Shown one piece after another: positions 1-10,950 of a stretch of 64,000 nucleotides of DNA; positions within the stretch are counted from its first letter, which is position 1, and every line of letters begins with the position of its first letter. Source of the DNA: Klebsormidium nitens (Eukaryota > Streptophyta > Klebsormidiophyceae > Klebsormidiales > Klebsormidiaceae); NCBI GenBank assembly GCA_000708835.1, contig DF237442.1, positions 2,177-66,176 of the forward strand, read 5' to 3'. The position numbers were made by a program, and so were the translations under genes. The notes beneath the pieces are model-generated. The model saw only the letters and a list, made by a program, of their open reading frames with translations. It was not told where the DNA came from and made no database searches.

Positions 1-400
1 GTCCCACCAATAATGTGTTGTAAGCAATGGCGCGAAGGTGTCCGAGCGTCCGAGTTTGAGTCATGTACCTTTTTGGGTCGAGCATGCTTGATGACGTCAG
101 CAGCTATCCCACCAATGATGCTCTGTACTTAACGGCACGAAGGTGTCCGAGTGTCCGAATTCCTCACGTACCTTTTTGAGTCGCGGCATGCTTGATGACG
201 TCAGCAGCCATGCCACCAATGATGTGCTGTAATTACGGCACGAAGGTGTCTGAGCGTCCGAGTTTTTCACGTAACTTTTTTGGCCGAGCATGCTTGATGA
301 CGTCAGCAGCCATGCCACCAATAAAATGCACTGCAATGAACGGCCCGAATTTTGAAGGTGTCCGATCAAGTGTTCAAAGATTACAGTGACGCATATTACG
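1..400. repeat. Tandem minisatellite, about 104-bp unit with TGACGTCA core
   Basis: Three to four tandem units lie here. The GACGTC cores at about 93, 197 and 299 are 102 to 104 bases apart. Each unit has, in order, a GTGTCCGAG block, a CTTTTTGGGTCGAGCATGC-like block, the ATGACGTCAGCAG core and a CCACCAAT block. The same family recurs inside introns of the neighbouring gene. Here it lies downstream of that gene's stop codon. Confidence 0.85.
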
Positions 401-978
401 AGCTAGCATGCTTGATGGACTACTTGGCGAATCTTTGGCTACATCAAAGACAGTGTATCAATAAATCATTGATGCAAGGTTTCTAACTCGGTTGACGATG
501 AGCCGCGGTTCAAGTTCAATTTGCAACCGTAGGCCCAGACTACGGTTGTACAAAGTAGCGCGTATATACTACTCGACTTCGTGATCGAGAATTCGACATG
601 GTGGCATTAGCAGTTCCATCCAACGCAAAAGAATGGGGTTGTACATGAGGTTGTACATCGGGTTTACCACCGTGTGTGGGTGTGTGGTATTGTAGACTTA
701 CTCAGTAGTTTCAACATTACGTGCAAACCCAATTCCAAGGTGAGACTAGGGGGTCTAAAAATTTCACTTAGAATGGTACATCGGCAGAGTTCGTGAAATT
801 CGTCCGAACGCATGCATAATAAATACCAAAGTGAAGGGGTTACTAGAATGTACACCTAGGGCATCTAGCTATCTCTAAAAAGGAGGACAATATGTACATC
901 TTAGGCTCCTATGCTCTACCAATTGAAGCAAGTCTAAGAGAAAGGCAATGAATTGACTCTACAGACGAGCGCTAACTA
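401..978. other. Non-coding 3' flank of the primase-helicase gene
   Basis: I see no supportable gene here. The stretch lies between the minisatellite and the stop codon of the minus-strand gene, so part of it is probably that gene's 3' untranslated region. Confidence 0.5.
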
Positions 979-3900
979 TCAATCATACTCGCACTTGAAG
1001 CCTAAATAGCACGAGCTCCGGTGGGATGACCCGTCATAACGGCCGGCTCGCTTCGTTCTCGCGTAACCCTTCTCTCGCATCTGCCTAGCCAACTCCTCCT
1101 TGGCAATCTTGACCCCTGTGAATCTCTGGAACTGCGTCCAGAACTCGTCCTCCCATGTGACCGTCTTGGCATTGTCGGGCGTGTCTGGCGGGTCGTGCGC
1201 GCAGTGCTCCGACTGCAGGAAGATCTGCAGCTTGTCTCCGCGCCGCAGCCATGCCATCGAGGCCGCCTGGACGGCCGCCGGATGCCTGCGCAAGACCGTG
1301 GGGTCCTCGTACCAGGCCCGACTTCCCTGGACGAGAAACGTGAGGAACTCCTCGCGGACCGCCAGACTCTCCATCCGGTCCTTCAACCCGACGTCCACGT
1401 GCCTGTGGTTCGGGTTGGTCTCGTCAAACTTATTCTCGGACACGTACTCGTTTGGGAAGCGAACCACGATGAGGCGGCGGTTGATGTTTGGCTGCTTGGC
1501 CAGGGTTGGGGGGATCTCGGGGTCGTAGTTAGTCTGGATGAAAGGCGTGTGGGTGAACCGGAAGGAGACGTTGTTCTGGAAGAGGAGCCGGGAGGCGACC
1601 ATGCCCCCGCCGGTCATCTTGAGCACGTCCCCCAGGTCGACGCGCTCGCCCGGGCTCGTCTCGTCCGTCACGGCCACCCGTTTCCCCTGAAGCTCGGCGA
1701 GGTAGCCCGTGGCAGCGCCCTTGGACGGCGGGCGTTGTCCGGGGGCCTTGACCACGGCGTCCTTGGACATGACGCCGTAGTATTCGCCCAGCGTGGTCTC
1801 CAGCATCTGCTTGCAGACCCCCTTGCCATTCCCTGCACGAGAAATGGGTCGAAAAGCACGTAAGCGGGCGTCTGAAATGGAGTTAGAGGATTCGTGATGG
1901 ACAAAGATATCAAAGCAAAGTGGACGTGATCATTTATCCCAACGATAAACGGTCAGGGATGGCTGCTGACGTCATCCAGAGGCGACAAAGAGAAAGGCGA
2001 GCGGGGAACTGGGACACTCGGACGCCTTCGCGCCATTCACCACAGTGGATTATTGGTGCAAGTTTTGATGAAATCACCAGAGTCACAGGCGAAAGTGCAG
2101 GGAATGGCTGCTGACGTCACCAGAGGGTCGACCTGAAAACGTGCGTCAAGAACTCGGACACTTGGACACGTTCGCGCAATCAATCACAGGCGAAAGTGCA
2201 GGGAATGGCTGCTGACACAGTCATCAAAGAGGTTCAAATTTGTATGTCCTAGGCTGAGCCTAGGACATACATTCTGAAAGGATACACAGAATGTCTGTTA
2301 AAAAGTGGGACACTCGGACACCCTCGCGCCACCAATCACAGGTGGAAGCGCAGGGAATGGCTGCTGACGTCATCCAAGGGGGTCGATTCAAAAACGCTCA
2401 TCAAAACCTCGGACACTTGGACACCTTTGCGCCATCAATCCCAGTCGACGACCACGGCCGAAAGAAAGAAAGGAATACTTGGACGGACAAAATCAGAGCC
2501 AAAGGAGAGAAAGACGTACCGCCGCTTCCGAGTAAGAACACAATAATCTCCTCCGAGGTACGTCCGTTGATGGCATACCCCCAGAGCCTCTGCATGAAGT
2601 CAATCAACGCTCGGTCCCCGTTGAAGATGTCGTCCAGGAAACCCTCGACGGTGAGCGTCGGGTGACCTAGCCCCTGCAAAGAATGATTTAGACGGTTCAA
2701 TCGAATTCTCCTTGGCGTCTTTTAAGTCAAAGGACGTCTGCCTCTAACCGGGACTCTCTTTGAAAGACGCCATGCGGACAAGCGCAATTGCAATCAAGCA
2801 CAAAGACTCGTGAGAAAGGGACAGGATGCCGTGAAGCGTCAACGCCCTGCCTTCAGATTCAGCTGTTGCGCTTATGCGTGTACATACCAGGCAGAAAGAT
2901 GCTTAGCACTGGAGGAAAAGACGCCAACCTGAACTAAAAATCAAGAAAGAGAGCGCAAAGCCTCGATACAGCAAACTCTTGACTCTTTCTAGTAAGTTGG
3001 TCCCCAAGTAACTCGCACGGATGCTTGCCTGAATAGGGAGCGATTGCAAGGACCAAAGAGAGACTCAAACAAGTATTTCTCTTTCACAATTCTTTTGTGC
3101 ACCAGAATTTCGACGATATTCCATCCTGAAATTGCATGACGACAGAAAACAAGCCACAACGTGCAAACAAAACACCTTGTAGTTGATGTCAGCCAGCTTC
3201 GTGCACAGGTACTCCGGCCTGTGGATGTCCAGCTCGCCGGTGCGCAAGTTGACGACCCCATTCTGGACGTTGAGGATGTCTGGATTAGAGTCCAGCTCCC
3301 CCACCAGATCCAGGGCCATCTCCCCCATCATGATCGTCAGGGTCGAACTGATCTCGCCAGCGTCGTAGTATCGTCTGACTCTGTCAAGAGCTTTCTTTAG
3401 CTCCATCTTCTCCTGCTCGTCAGTGGTTACGCTCAAACGCTCTTTCAATTCGGCTCGAACTCGAGCATACACAGTGCTGAGCTGGTGGAGGCAGACAAAC
3501 TTGATCTTCTCGGCAGTAGCCTGCTTGAAACGCTTCCCATCCCACATCCACCAAGTCTTCCCGTCGTTCCAGATCCTGCAAAACCTCACGAAAAGGTGTC
3601 ACTCTGTGGGCTAACACCGTCAATGCCTTCAAAAGTCAGCGCTTAGGAGCCGTAGCGCTTGACATAACGAAACATGCATGGGCCGGCGGCTGCTAACTTC
3701 ATCCTGAGCTCCTGAACAGAAGACTTTTTCTGTGAAAACTCGGACACATGGACACGGTGCAGGCTTTCTACGACAACAAACTTAAGGTGGGATTGCAAGT
3801 GGCATCACCCCCGAGCTCCTGAAGAAAAAAGGTTGGCAGCAATCGAACACTTGGACACGGTATACAATGCAGGCTCTCAATTCCAGTGAACATCTGGCGG

Positions 3901-6167
3901 ATTAGATGCTGACGTCATCCCGAGCTCACGACCCAAAAAGGTTTGCTAAAGCTCGAACACTTACACGGAACACAGTGCATGCTCTCAATCACAATAAACG
4001 TCAAGTGAAAGAGATGCTGACGCCATCCCAAGCTCCTCATCCAGAAAGGCTAGCTGAAAAACGGACACGAAGACAAAGACGACAATAGGAGACATTGATC
4101 ACGACAAGAATTGAGCAAGATGCATGCAGACACTTTCTCCTTGAGATGAGCAGGAGAGCAACAGGATGGAAGACAATGGCTGCAGCTTCATTCAGGGGAG
4201 TTTTCCAAAGTCGCAACCGCTACCACAGAGAAAAAGGAGTAGATGATACCACCTGTGGCACCTCGAGTACATCTGTGCGACGATCCGACTGGCCCCCATG
4301 TCACCTTTGAACGCCCAGTAGTCCACGAACGGCTTCGTCAGCTCCTTGTACACGGTCGGGTCGTCCTCAGAAACTGGGGCTGTCTCGCCCCCCATCATGC
4401 TCTCTTTTACCGTGAGCTCACCGATCTTGCGCGGCGGGTGAATGTCACAACATTCCGGGCTGTTGCACTTGTAGAGGAGGTTGCGACCCCGCACGAGGAC
4501 GCAGAAGTTGTTGGAGCCGCTGTGATTGGCCCCATACGGACACACGCGTGCGCCATTCACGCGGAACACGTACATGTCGCCCGCAGAGGACCTCTTGAGC
4601 TTGTCAAAGCATGAGTCGGAGTCTCCAGCGTCCGCGAGGCACTTCTGAACGCGCTCCAGAACAGCTGGCGGAGGGGGCAGCTCGATTTCGTGGGCGTCGA
4701 GGCCTTCCGCGAAGCGATCGGGTGGCTGTGACGCTGGCCTGCAGATGAAATCGAATGAGGAGGTCCCTAAATGGAAGGGAAGAGCAAGCACCGCCAAGGA
4801 AGATCTGCTTAAATGCGGCCCAAAATGGGCCGAATACCGCCTGACTACGAGCTTGACTGCGAATTTTAAGCCAGACAACTCATCGTTCGGAAAGAAGCTG
4901 GATGCGCCCCCCCGGAATTGCCCGAGCACGGCCGAGAGAACAATCAATGCACGGATTTACAAAACAATCTCGTCGCGCTCTTTGCAAGAGCCCGATTGCA
5001 ATTCAACGAAAGTGCCTGAAACGCGGCCCAAAGCAGATCGACTACAGTGAAGGAACCAGCATCATTGTGTCCCAAGAGCAAACCTAACTTTGGGCTCGGA
5101 TGCTGGTCGAATTCAAGCTGAAATCTTGCGCGCCCCTCAATCTTGATGCATCAGAACCAGGCTAGCTGCGCCCCTAGCCTGACTGGGGCCAAGAATCGGC
5201 TTTCGCTGTGGGCAAGAAACCCAACTGTGCCTCTCCAAATCAGCCTGATTGTGTGACCCCAAACAGCCTGACTGTGCTTCGCCTTACAGCCTGACTGTGC
5301 GGCCCAAACAGCCTAGGTCTAGACAAGAGAGTTGCCTAATTGCATCCTCCAAATCGGCCTGATTGCCTGATTGCTTCCAGGACAGGCTGGGTGGCACGCA
5401 AAGACCGCGGGTAATGCAGAACGCGCAGAATCAGACTCCAAGCACACGACAAGCGTAAACCCCCATGCAAGCTTCTTGATCCAGACATGGAAAACCAAAA
5501 AGGGAATAGTACCTTGGTGGTGCTGCAGGTGCGCTGCTGTCATTGATGATCTTGATCAACCACGATGGCATAGCCCGAAGGTTGGAGCGGTCTGGAATAT
5601 CTCCTGCACCCACTCGTACCGCCGGACCGCGCCGTCCACGCCCTTGTAGCTGCTGGGGCCCACAAACAACATGCCCCCCTCGCCACGCGTGTCGAGGCCC
5701 ACTTTTTCGCCTTCGTAAACCAGACCTTGCCTTCCGGCGCCACTCAGCAACCCCGCGGCCTTGGACAGCGACAGGGAGAAGAAGAAATGTCTCCCAGGCC
5801 TGTGTCCCGACCACTCCCATGGGGTGTCATCAGGCAAGGGGCCGTGAGCTGCCAGCATCCGCTCGAAGGCCTCCGCCCCGCCGTCCTTCGCGTCGATGTC
5901 GAGGGCGTAGATGTCGGAGGGCTGGGTCACAATGGCAAGGCAGCTTTTGCCAGGCCGGACACCTCTGCGCAAGCAGTTGCCGAGATCGCACTCCTTCTGC
6001 CACCCGCGCATGAGGTCAGCAGGCTTCTTGGTCTCCTTGCCCTCCTTGTCCAACTCGACTTTCATGTTGAACGTCAGCGATGCCACGCCCATCGCGTGAA
6101 AGTGATGGGCGGCGGCCAAGATGGGGTCGACTCGCGACGGCCTCCCCACGTCAGATGGGCTCGGTAC
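979..6167 (-). CDS. Primase-polymerase / D5-like SF3 helicase, core exons (one frameshift)
   Basis: This is a DNA primase fused to a replicative superfamily 3 helicase. Five exons (minus strand) fit: 6167-5513, 4738-4253, 3575-3176, 2673-2520 and 1832-979; their phases (2, 2, 0, 1) agree across all four introns. Exon one is a bifunctional primase-polymerase domain with the ALDID metal motif, a SGHRPGRH motif and a GLDTRGEGG motif. Exon two has a CPYGANH...C..C zinc-ribbon-like cluster. Exon three is a D5_N domain (WWMWDGKRF, LNVQNGVVNLRTGELD). Walker A (GSGGNGKG) is built across the 2520/1832 splice. It is followed by Walker B (VAVTDET), motif C (FIQTNYDPEI) and an RR arginine-finger region, then a C-terminal wing ending at a stop at 979. 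Near 5560-5600 the frame shifts: residues up to about QTAP are in one frame, and AMPSWLIKII, which joins exon two in phase, is in another. The gene is therefore either a young pseudogene or carries a sequence error. Such fusions are known from large DNA viruses, virophages, plasmids and phages. Confidence 0.85.
1940..2460. repeat. 104-bp-family minisatellite inside an intron
   Basis: Several degenerate units lie in the last intron of the primase-helicase (2519-1833). They carry the GGAATGGCTGCTGACGTCA block followed by an ACTCGGACACTTGGACAC block. They run in the opposite plus-strand orientation to the array at 1-400. Confidence 0.8.
2241..2271. repeat. Perfect 15-bp-arm palindrome with one central base
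   Basis: The arms TGTATGTCCTAGGCT and AGCCTAGGACATACA are exact reverse complements around a single G at 2256. The palindrome sits inside the last intron of the primase-helicase, within the minisatellite array. It could form a cruciform or a hairpin. Confidence 0.9.
3715..4090. repeat. 104-bp-family minisatellite, diverged, inside an intron
   Basis: About three to four diverged units occupy the intron between the zinc-ribbon and D5_N exons (4252-3576). Recognisable blocks are AACTCGGACACATGGACACGG, ATGCTGACGTCATCC and CCGAGCTC. The orientation matches the array at 1940-2460. Confidence 0.7.
5160..5370. repeat. Short tandem array of about 30-bp CAGCCTGACTGTGC units
   Basis: CAGCCTGACTGTGC-like blocks alternate with CCCAAA or CGCCTTA spacers, five or more times. 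The array lies in the intron between the primase and zinc-ribbon exons (5512-4739). It is unrelated in sequence to the TGACGTCA family. Confidence 0.7.
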
Positions 6168-6299
6168 CTGTGGAGGACGGAAGCATCTGTGAGGTTGGCG
6201 CCTAGCTTTGGCAGTTGCACGAACTCTGGGGAAGGGGATCTCAAACCCTTGTTTCGCCCCTTGTGCACCATCATTGTTTTGGACTCAGGAACTTGGATT

Positions 6300-6530
6300 G
6301 GCCCCAAACTGGCCCTCGACCCAACCCCCTTTGAAGTAGATCTAATCTGGCCCCCAAACTTGCCCTTAAAATCTGGCCTCCAAACTGGCCCCCGAACCGG
6401 CCCCAAGCCGGCCCCCAAAAACTGGCCCCCAAACCTGCCCTTAAAAGGCCCCCAAACTTGCCCCCGAACTGGCCCTTAAAAACTGGCCCCCAAACTGGCC
6501 CCCCAAAACCTGGCCCCAAAGTGGCCTTCT
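6300..6530. repeat. Tandem array of GGCCCCCAAACT-like units
   Basis: A degenerate 12- to 20-bp unit of the form TGGCCCCCAAACTTGCCC repeats roughly fifteen times. It lies in the intron I predict between the last N-terminal exon and the primase exon (6664-6168). The minus strand is open through it but yields only a Gly/Phe/Trp low-complexity translation, so I treat it as a minisatellite rather than an exon. Confidence 0.8.
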
Positions 6531-6664
6531 AGATCACACATGTAAGTGCACCTGTTGCGCATCAAGTAGCAGCCCTAGGTGCGCTTGCGCTTCCCTTTTG
6601 CTTTACCAAACGGGCTGGACTCGTGCCAGTCATAACCATCATAAGAAAGATGCTCCATTCTTAC

Positions 6665-9600
6665 TTCGCGACTCGGTACGTTTGTCAGGTGGTACGCCAG
6701 ACGCTCGAGATACACACTCATTCGGGCTTCCCATATGGCCTGGTCCCTGATGACGGGCACCCCGAGCTTGCGCCAACCGTAAGAATCCCTAGACTTGAGC
6801 GAGCACAATTTCAAGTTTCGCAGTAGACACTTCCAGGACGGGTACCAAGATAAAACTGCCCTATTCAAGGAGCCCACCTGGCAAGGAGCCGCCGTCTCCT
6901 GCACCGCGATGCCCTGGGGAACGGCGGAGGGAGCAATAGGTGCTTGGGCGGTCGAGGAGGGCAAAGGGGTGTGGGGCGCAGCCACGTCCGGCTCTGGCGC
7001 AGCAGACGTGGAAGAGCGGGCAGGGGCGGAACCGGAGTTGGGCGCGTCCCCCAAGTCCTGGGGTGCAGCAGGTGTGTGCTGCTCCTGCTGGGCCGCCCTG
7101 GTCGCGCTCTGGGCAACTACGGCGCTCCGGATGGGGTCCGACGGCAAAGTGCGCGGCTCAAGCGAGGTTAGCCCGGCCGCGTCAAGGGCGGTCGGGGCAC
7201 CGTCGGCAGCTACGGCCTGCGAAAAAGGTGATAAATTTGGAATCAAACCGTTAATCCTTCACCCTCGTAGCGCTGCACGAAAAGCTGCACCTTTCTTGAG
7301 CATTCCCTACGCGGGGTCAAGTGAAGCCTGATGAACGAGCAGAACACAAGGCGCCCCTTCTCAGTGAGTACTTTGTTGGAATGCAGGTGCCGCGTCTCGA
7401 ACTCTGAACGTGCTTTGAAAATCTGTGTTTTATTGGCAGGCATTCTCGATTGGGCGCGACGAGCACCAGCCGCTCATGCAAGGAGACAATGATTCTCTGA
7501 GCATGTACACCTCCTGCCCTCTTGCCAACCCAGAGGGTCACTGAACAAACCGCCCAAGGCTGTCCAAGTTTCTAATCGCTTCGGAAACTCAAACCCTAAG
7601 ATTTCGTGTACATCAGCAACCCAGGCGGCGATTGAATGGCGATGTACACAAAACCAGCTTTCAGGTCGGCAATTGTATGGCGGTTGATGTACACAAACAC
7701 CAGCTTTCACCTCGGCGATTGAATGGCGGTTGATGTACACCAATCTGTCACTACGTCCTGTAAACTTTCGCAACTTTGCCAGCAATTTGCGCGCTGGCTT
7801 TTCTGGGCACGCAACCATACCTTGATGCGATTTGCTGAGTGCCCAAAATCTGACAACCTAGAGTTCTGTCCAGATGCGAGTCAGGGGAAGGGGGGAGGGT
7901 GCTCACCTGGCGGCTGATCGAACGCGGACGCGGGGCGATCACACACGCTCTCGCAAAGTCATCCTCCAGGCTTAGGTCCAACAGGTCCAGCCAGCCGTCG
8001 TCCTCGGGCTCTGGTGGGAGGTCGTCGGACCAGCCGTCGTCCTCAGGTTCCGAAGGGAGGTCGTCTGGCATTGGGTAATCCGTCCCAAGCGCAGACCCTT
8101 CTTCCGGCATGGGGGGGTGCTTGGCGATCACGCCCTGGCTGCAAACCGGGGAGTGCGGACTGTCCTCCTCGCTCGAGGAGTCAGACTCGGGTGACAGCAG
8201 CACGCGGCGGCGACGGCTGGTTTTGCGCGGGTTGGTCGCCCCATCAGGCGCGCGCCGCTTGAGCCTTGCCAGCACCTGGGAAAAATCCTCTTCATCGGAA
8301 TCTGTCTCCATCGCGGCGAACCGGCCGCACCGCACCACCTCGTTCTCCTCTTCCTGAGGGGCGTCGTCGATCATTGCGCGATCTTGGGAGGTTTCCTCGT
8401 CCGAGGTCTCGTTCGCGCTCTCGAACTCCGCCCCCTCAATGTCCTCGCCCTCCCATTCCGACTCCGTCTTCTGCGACTCGTCTCCGCAGAAGAGGCGCGG
8501 CGCCTGCCGATCATCGCCGCCCTGCACAAGTGTGCGCGCCGCCAAAGATCAGATGAATCGATGAAGCAATTAAAGGCGAGCTGCTGGTTCCAAAATCAGA
8601 TGCTGTCAAAAGTCCTTGTCCAAGTGTCCGAGTTCTTGACATGCCTTCTGGGCTCGGGCCTGCTTCGTGACGTCATCAAAGATCAATGGCAATCTGATGG
8701 CAAATGCGAGTTGAGACACACTGCCAGCACCTGTCCAAGTGTCCAGGTATCTGGAGTGCTTTCTGGAGTGCTTTCTGGGCTCGGGCCTGCTTCGTGACCT
8801 CATCAAACATCATGGCAAAAACAGTTGAAGATTTCGATGGAGCAATCTGATGCGAGCTACTGGTTGGACCACAACATGCGCTGCATCGCAGAAACCCGTG
8901 TCCAAGTGTCCGAGTTTCTGTCGCACCTTCAAAGGGCAAAGCTTCATAATGACGTCAGCAAACATCCCGAGTAAATCCCTGTGTGGTTGATGGGGCAGAC
9001 TCTGTCCGAGTGTCCGAGCTCTAGTCACACCTTTCAAAAGCGAAACTCCAGGATGACGTCAGCAGACGTTCTAGAAGGAAACTTTGTAGTTGATGGGGCT
9101 AACACTGTCTGAGTGTCTGACTTCTTGCCATACCTTTCAAGAGCGAAGCTCCTGGATGACGTCAGCAGACGTCCCAGGAAGAAAACTTTGTAGTTGATGG
9201 GATTTGGGAGGACATTGTCTGAGTGTCCAAGTGTGTGACGTGCCTTTTGGGCTCGAGCCTGTATCGTGACATCATCAGAAACTATGGCGAGATGAGTTCT
9301 TAAGAGACAGCCACCAGATTACAGATATGATTCTTGCGGCTACTTAGGCAAGTTGGGGGAAGGGCTGTTCAATCGACTTCACACTTACCTCTGAGTCGTT
9401 GGTGGCCGCTTTCATCTGGCTAAGATGCCACCTGATTCCAGAAGTCTTATAGGGATGTGTATGCAAATGGATATGCTTGCTTGGTTCTCTTATTAAGCGA
9501 CCGCATGCAGTCGCACTTGAAACGCACCTGGCTGCATTGTGCGCTGGACGACTGTGGCCGACTGTCAACGTCCATGGATGCTCCAGGAGCGCCGGCGGGG

Positions 9601-10950
9601 GTCTCGATAGGGAAGCTGCTCGTCATCTTCTCTGAAGGGCTCGGGATACCGTCATCTGGGGCGCCTCCCTCCTGCACGTAAGCGGGAGGTGTTGATCAGA
9701 AGTTTGCCGGACAGGCAAAAGTCCAAGCGAAAAAGGCGCAAGAAAGGCCTCAATGCTGGCAGGTGGACCGGCAAGTGTTCATAAATGATCGTGCAACATC
9801 ACGACAACAGACTGCTTGAGCACGTGTTGCTGACGTCCTGCCTTCTGGGCTCGGGCCTGATTCCTGACGTCCGCATCTATCATGACAAGCCGAGCTGTTA
9901 ACAGAAGAGCACTAGTTGTCCCCAAATCACTGGCATGATTCTCGAGGTACGCCTGCCTAGTAGATGAATTCGACACAATCCAGAGTTATCTTCACACGAA
10001 CCTGTGAGTCGGTGGTGGCCGCTTCGAGCTGCTGTGAAGCTGCCACTTCCTCCCTCAGCCTGCGTTGAAAGTCGCGGAAGTGGCTGGGGTCGATGAGGCC
10101 ATGTAGTGCAGGCCCTTGCGGTTGGCGGGTCTCATGCTCCTGCAAACAAAGAAACGTGTGGTGGGATTGTTGGCAAAGAGAGGGGATTGTCAACCGCTTG
10201 AAAAACGGATTCTTCAAGCTGCCGTGTGCAATGATCGGGCACGGAATTCCGACCGCTGAAGCATCGGGAGGTATGTAAGAAGGAAGGCAACGGGTTGCTT
10301 TTTGTTTTTGAAGAGTGTTAACCAGATGTGCTTGACGAGCCACCTGTGTTCGATGGCAAAGGAAAGATCTCGAGCTAACCCCTGAGATACATCAAATCCT
10401 GAAAGGCGTCCTTACCAGAATTCTTGTCCGAAGTGCGCCTGCTCGCAGAAGAATCTTCAATGAACAATCTGACACCAAACTAATCTCGATTGTGGTTTAC
10501 CCCCCAATAAAGACATCTCAGACAGTGACCACGCCATCGAATACGGAGGATCCTTTCGAGGATGGCTGCTGACGTCATCTAGGAGCTCGGTCTGAAAAGG
10601 TGCGACAAAAACTCGGACACTCGGACAGAGTCCGCCCCATCAACTACAAGGCATCCTATCGGGGATGTATGCTGACGTCATCAAGGAGCTCCCCTCTTGA
10701 ATTGTGTGACAAAAACTCGGACACTCGGACAGAGTCCGCCCCATCAACTACAAGGCATCCTATCGGGGGTGTATGCTGACGGTCGTCAAGGAGCTCCCCT
10801 CTCGAAACGTGTGACAAAAACTCGGACACTCGGACAGAGTCCGCCCCATCAATATGGATACCTCACCTGCAGCCCTTTGGGCAACATGAAGGAACTTTGA
10901 GAGCTGTCCCCAGGAGCATGGCCACCAGGAGAATCCGTCTCCTCCATTGC
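6665..10950 (-). CDS. Probable N-terminal exons of the primase-helicase: acidic, low-complexity region
   Basis: Six exons fit on the minus strand: 10950-10867 (with an ATG at 10947), 10139-10002, 9671-9528, 9415-9389, 8521-7907 and 7216-6665. Every junction is phase 0, with clean cag acceptors and GT donors. The last donor (GAA followed by GTAAGA) is also phase 0 and joins the primase exon at 6167, so I read this as the first 520 or so residues of the same protein. The encoded chain is rich in Glu, Asp, Ser, Pro and Ala, with several acidic runs around 8500-7910 and no recognisable domain. A short ordered-looking segment (WRKLGVPVIRDQAIWEARM) precedes the primase fold. Alternatively this is a separate gene, because the last exon stays open to a stop at 6575 with a KGKRKRT tail. 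A further donor at 6882 (CAG before GTGGGC) is possible. I cannot assign a function. Additional 5' exons upstream of 10950 are possible. Confidence 0.5.
7600..7745. repeat. Three-copy tandem repeat of about 55 bp
   Basis: Three adjacent copies share TGTACAC, AACCAGCTTTCA and CGGCGATTGAATGGCG blocks. They lie in the intron between the exons ending at 7907 and starting at 7216. Confidence 0.75.
8610..9300. repeat. 104-bp-family minisatellite array inside an intron
   Basis: About six units lie between the exons starting at 8521 and ending at 9389. GACGTC or near-GACGTC cores occur at about 8669, 8795, 8951, 9055, 9158 and 9268; some units are full-length (103-104 bp) and others have insertions. 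The orientation is that of the array at 1-400, opposite to 1940-2460. Confidence 0.85.
10555..10860. repeat. 104-bp-family minisatellite, three near-identical units
   Basis: Three units, with cores at about 10571, 10674 and 10778 (104-bp spacing), share long near-identical blocks such as AACTCGGACACTCGGACAG and CCGCCCCATCAACTACAAGG. This is the most homogeneous array of the family in the window, so probably the most recently amplified. It lies in the first intron of the predicted gene. Confidence 0.9.

Noticed and set aside
1-400. CRISPR-like array
   Set aside because: Units are contiguous and about 104 bp with no unique spacers, and the genome is eukaryotic; it is a minisatellite.
6271-6519. 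Minus-strand Gly/Phe/Trp-rich open frame
   Set aside because: It is the translation of the GGCCCCCAAACT minisatellite and is better explained as intron repeat.
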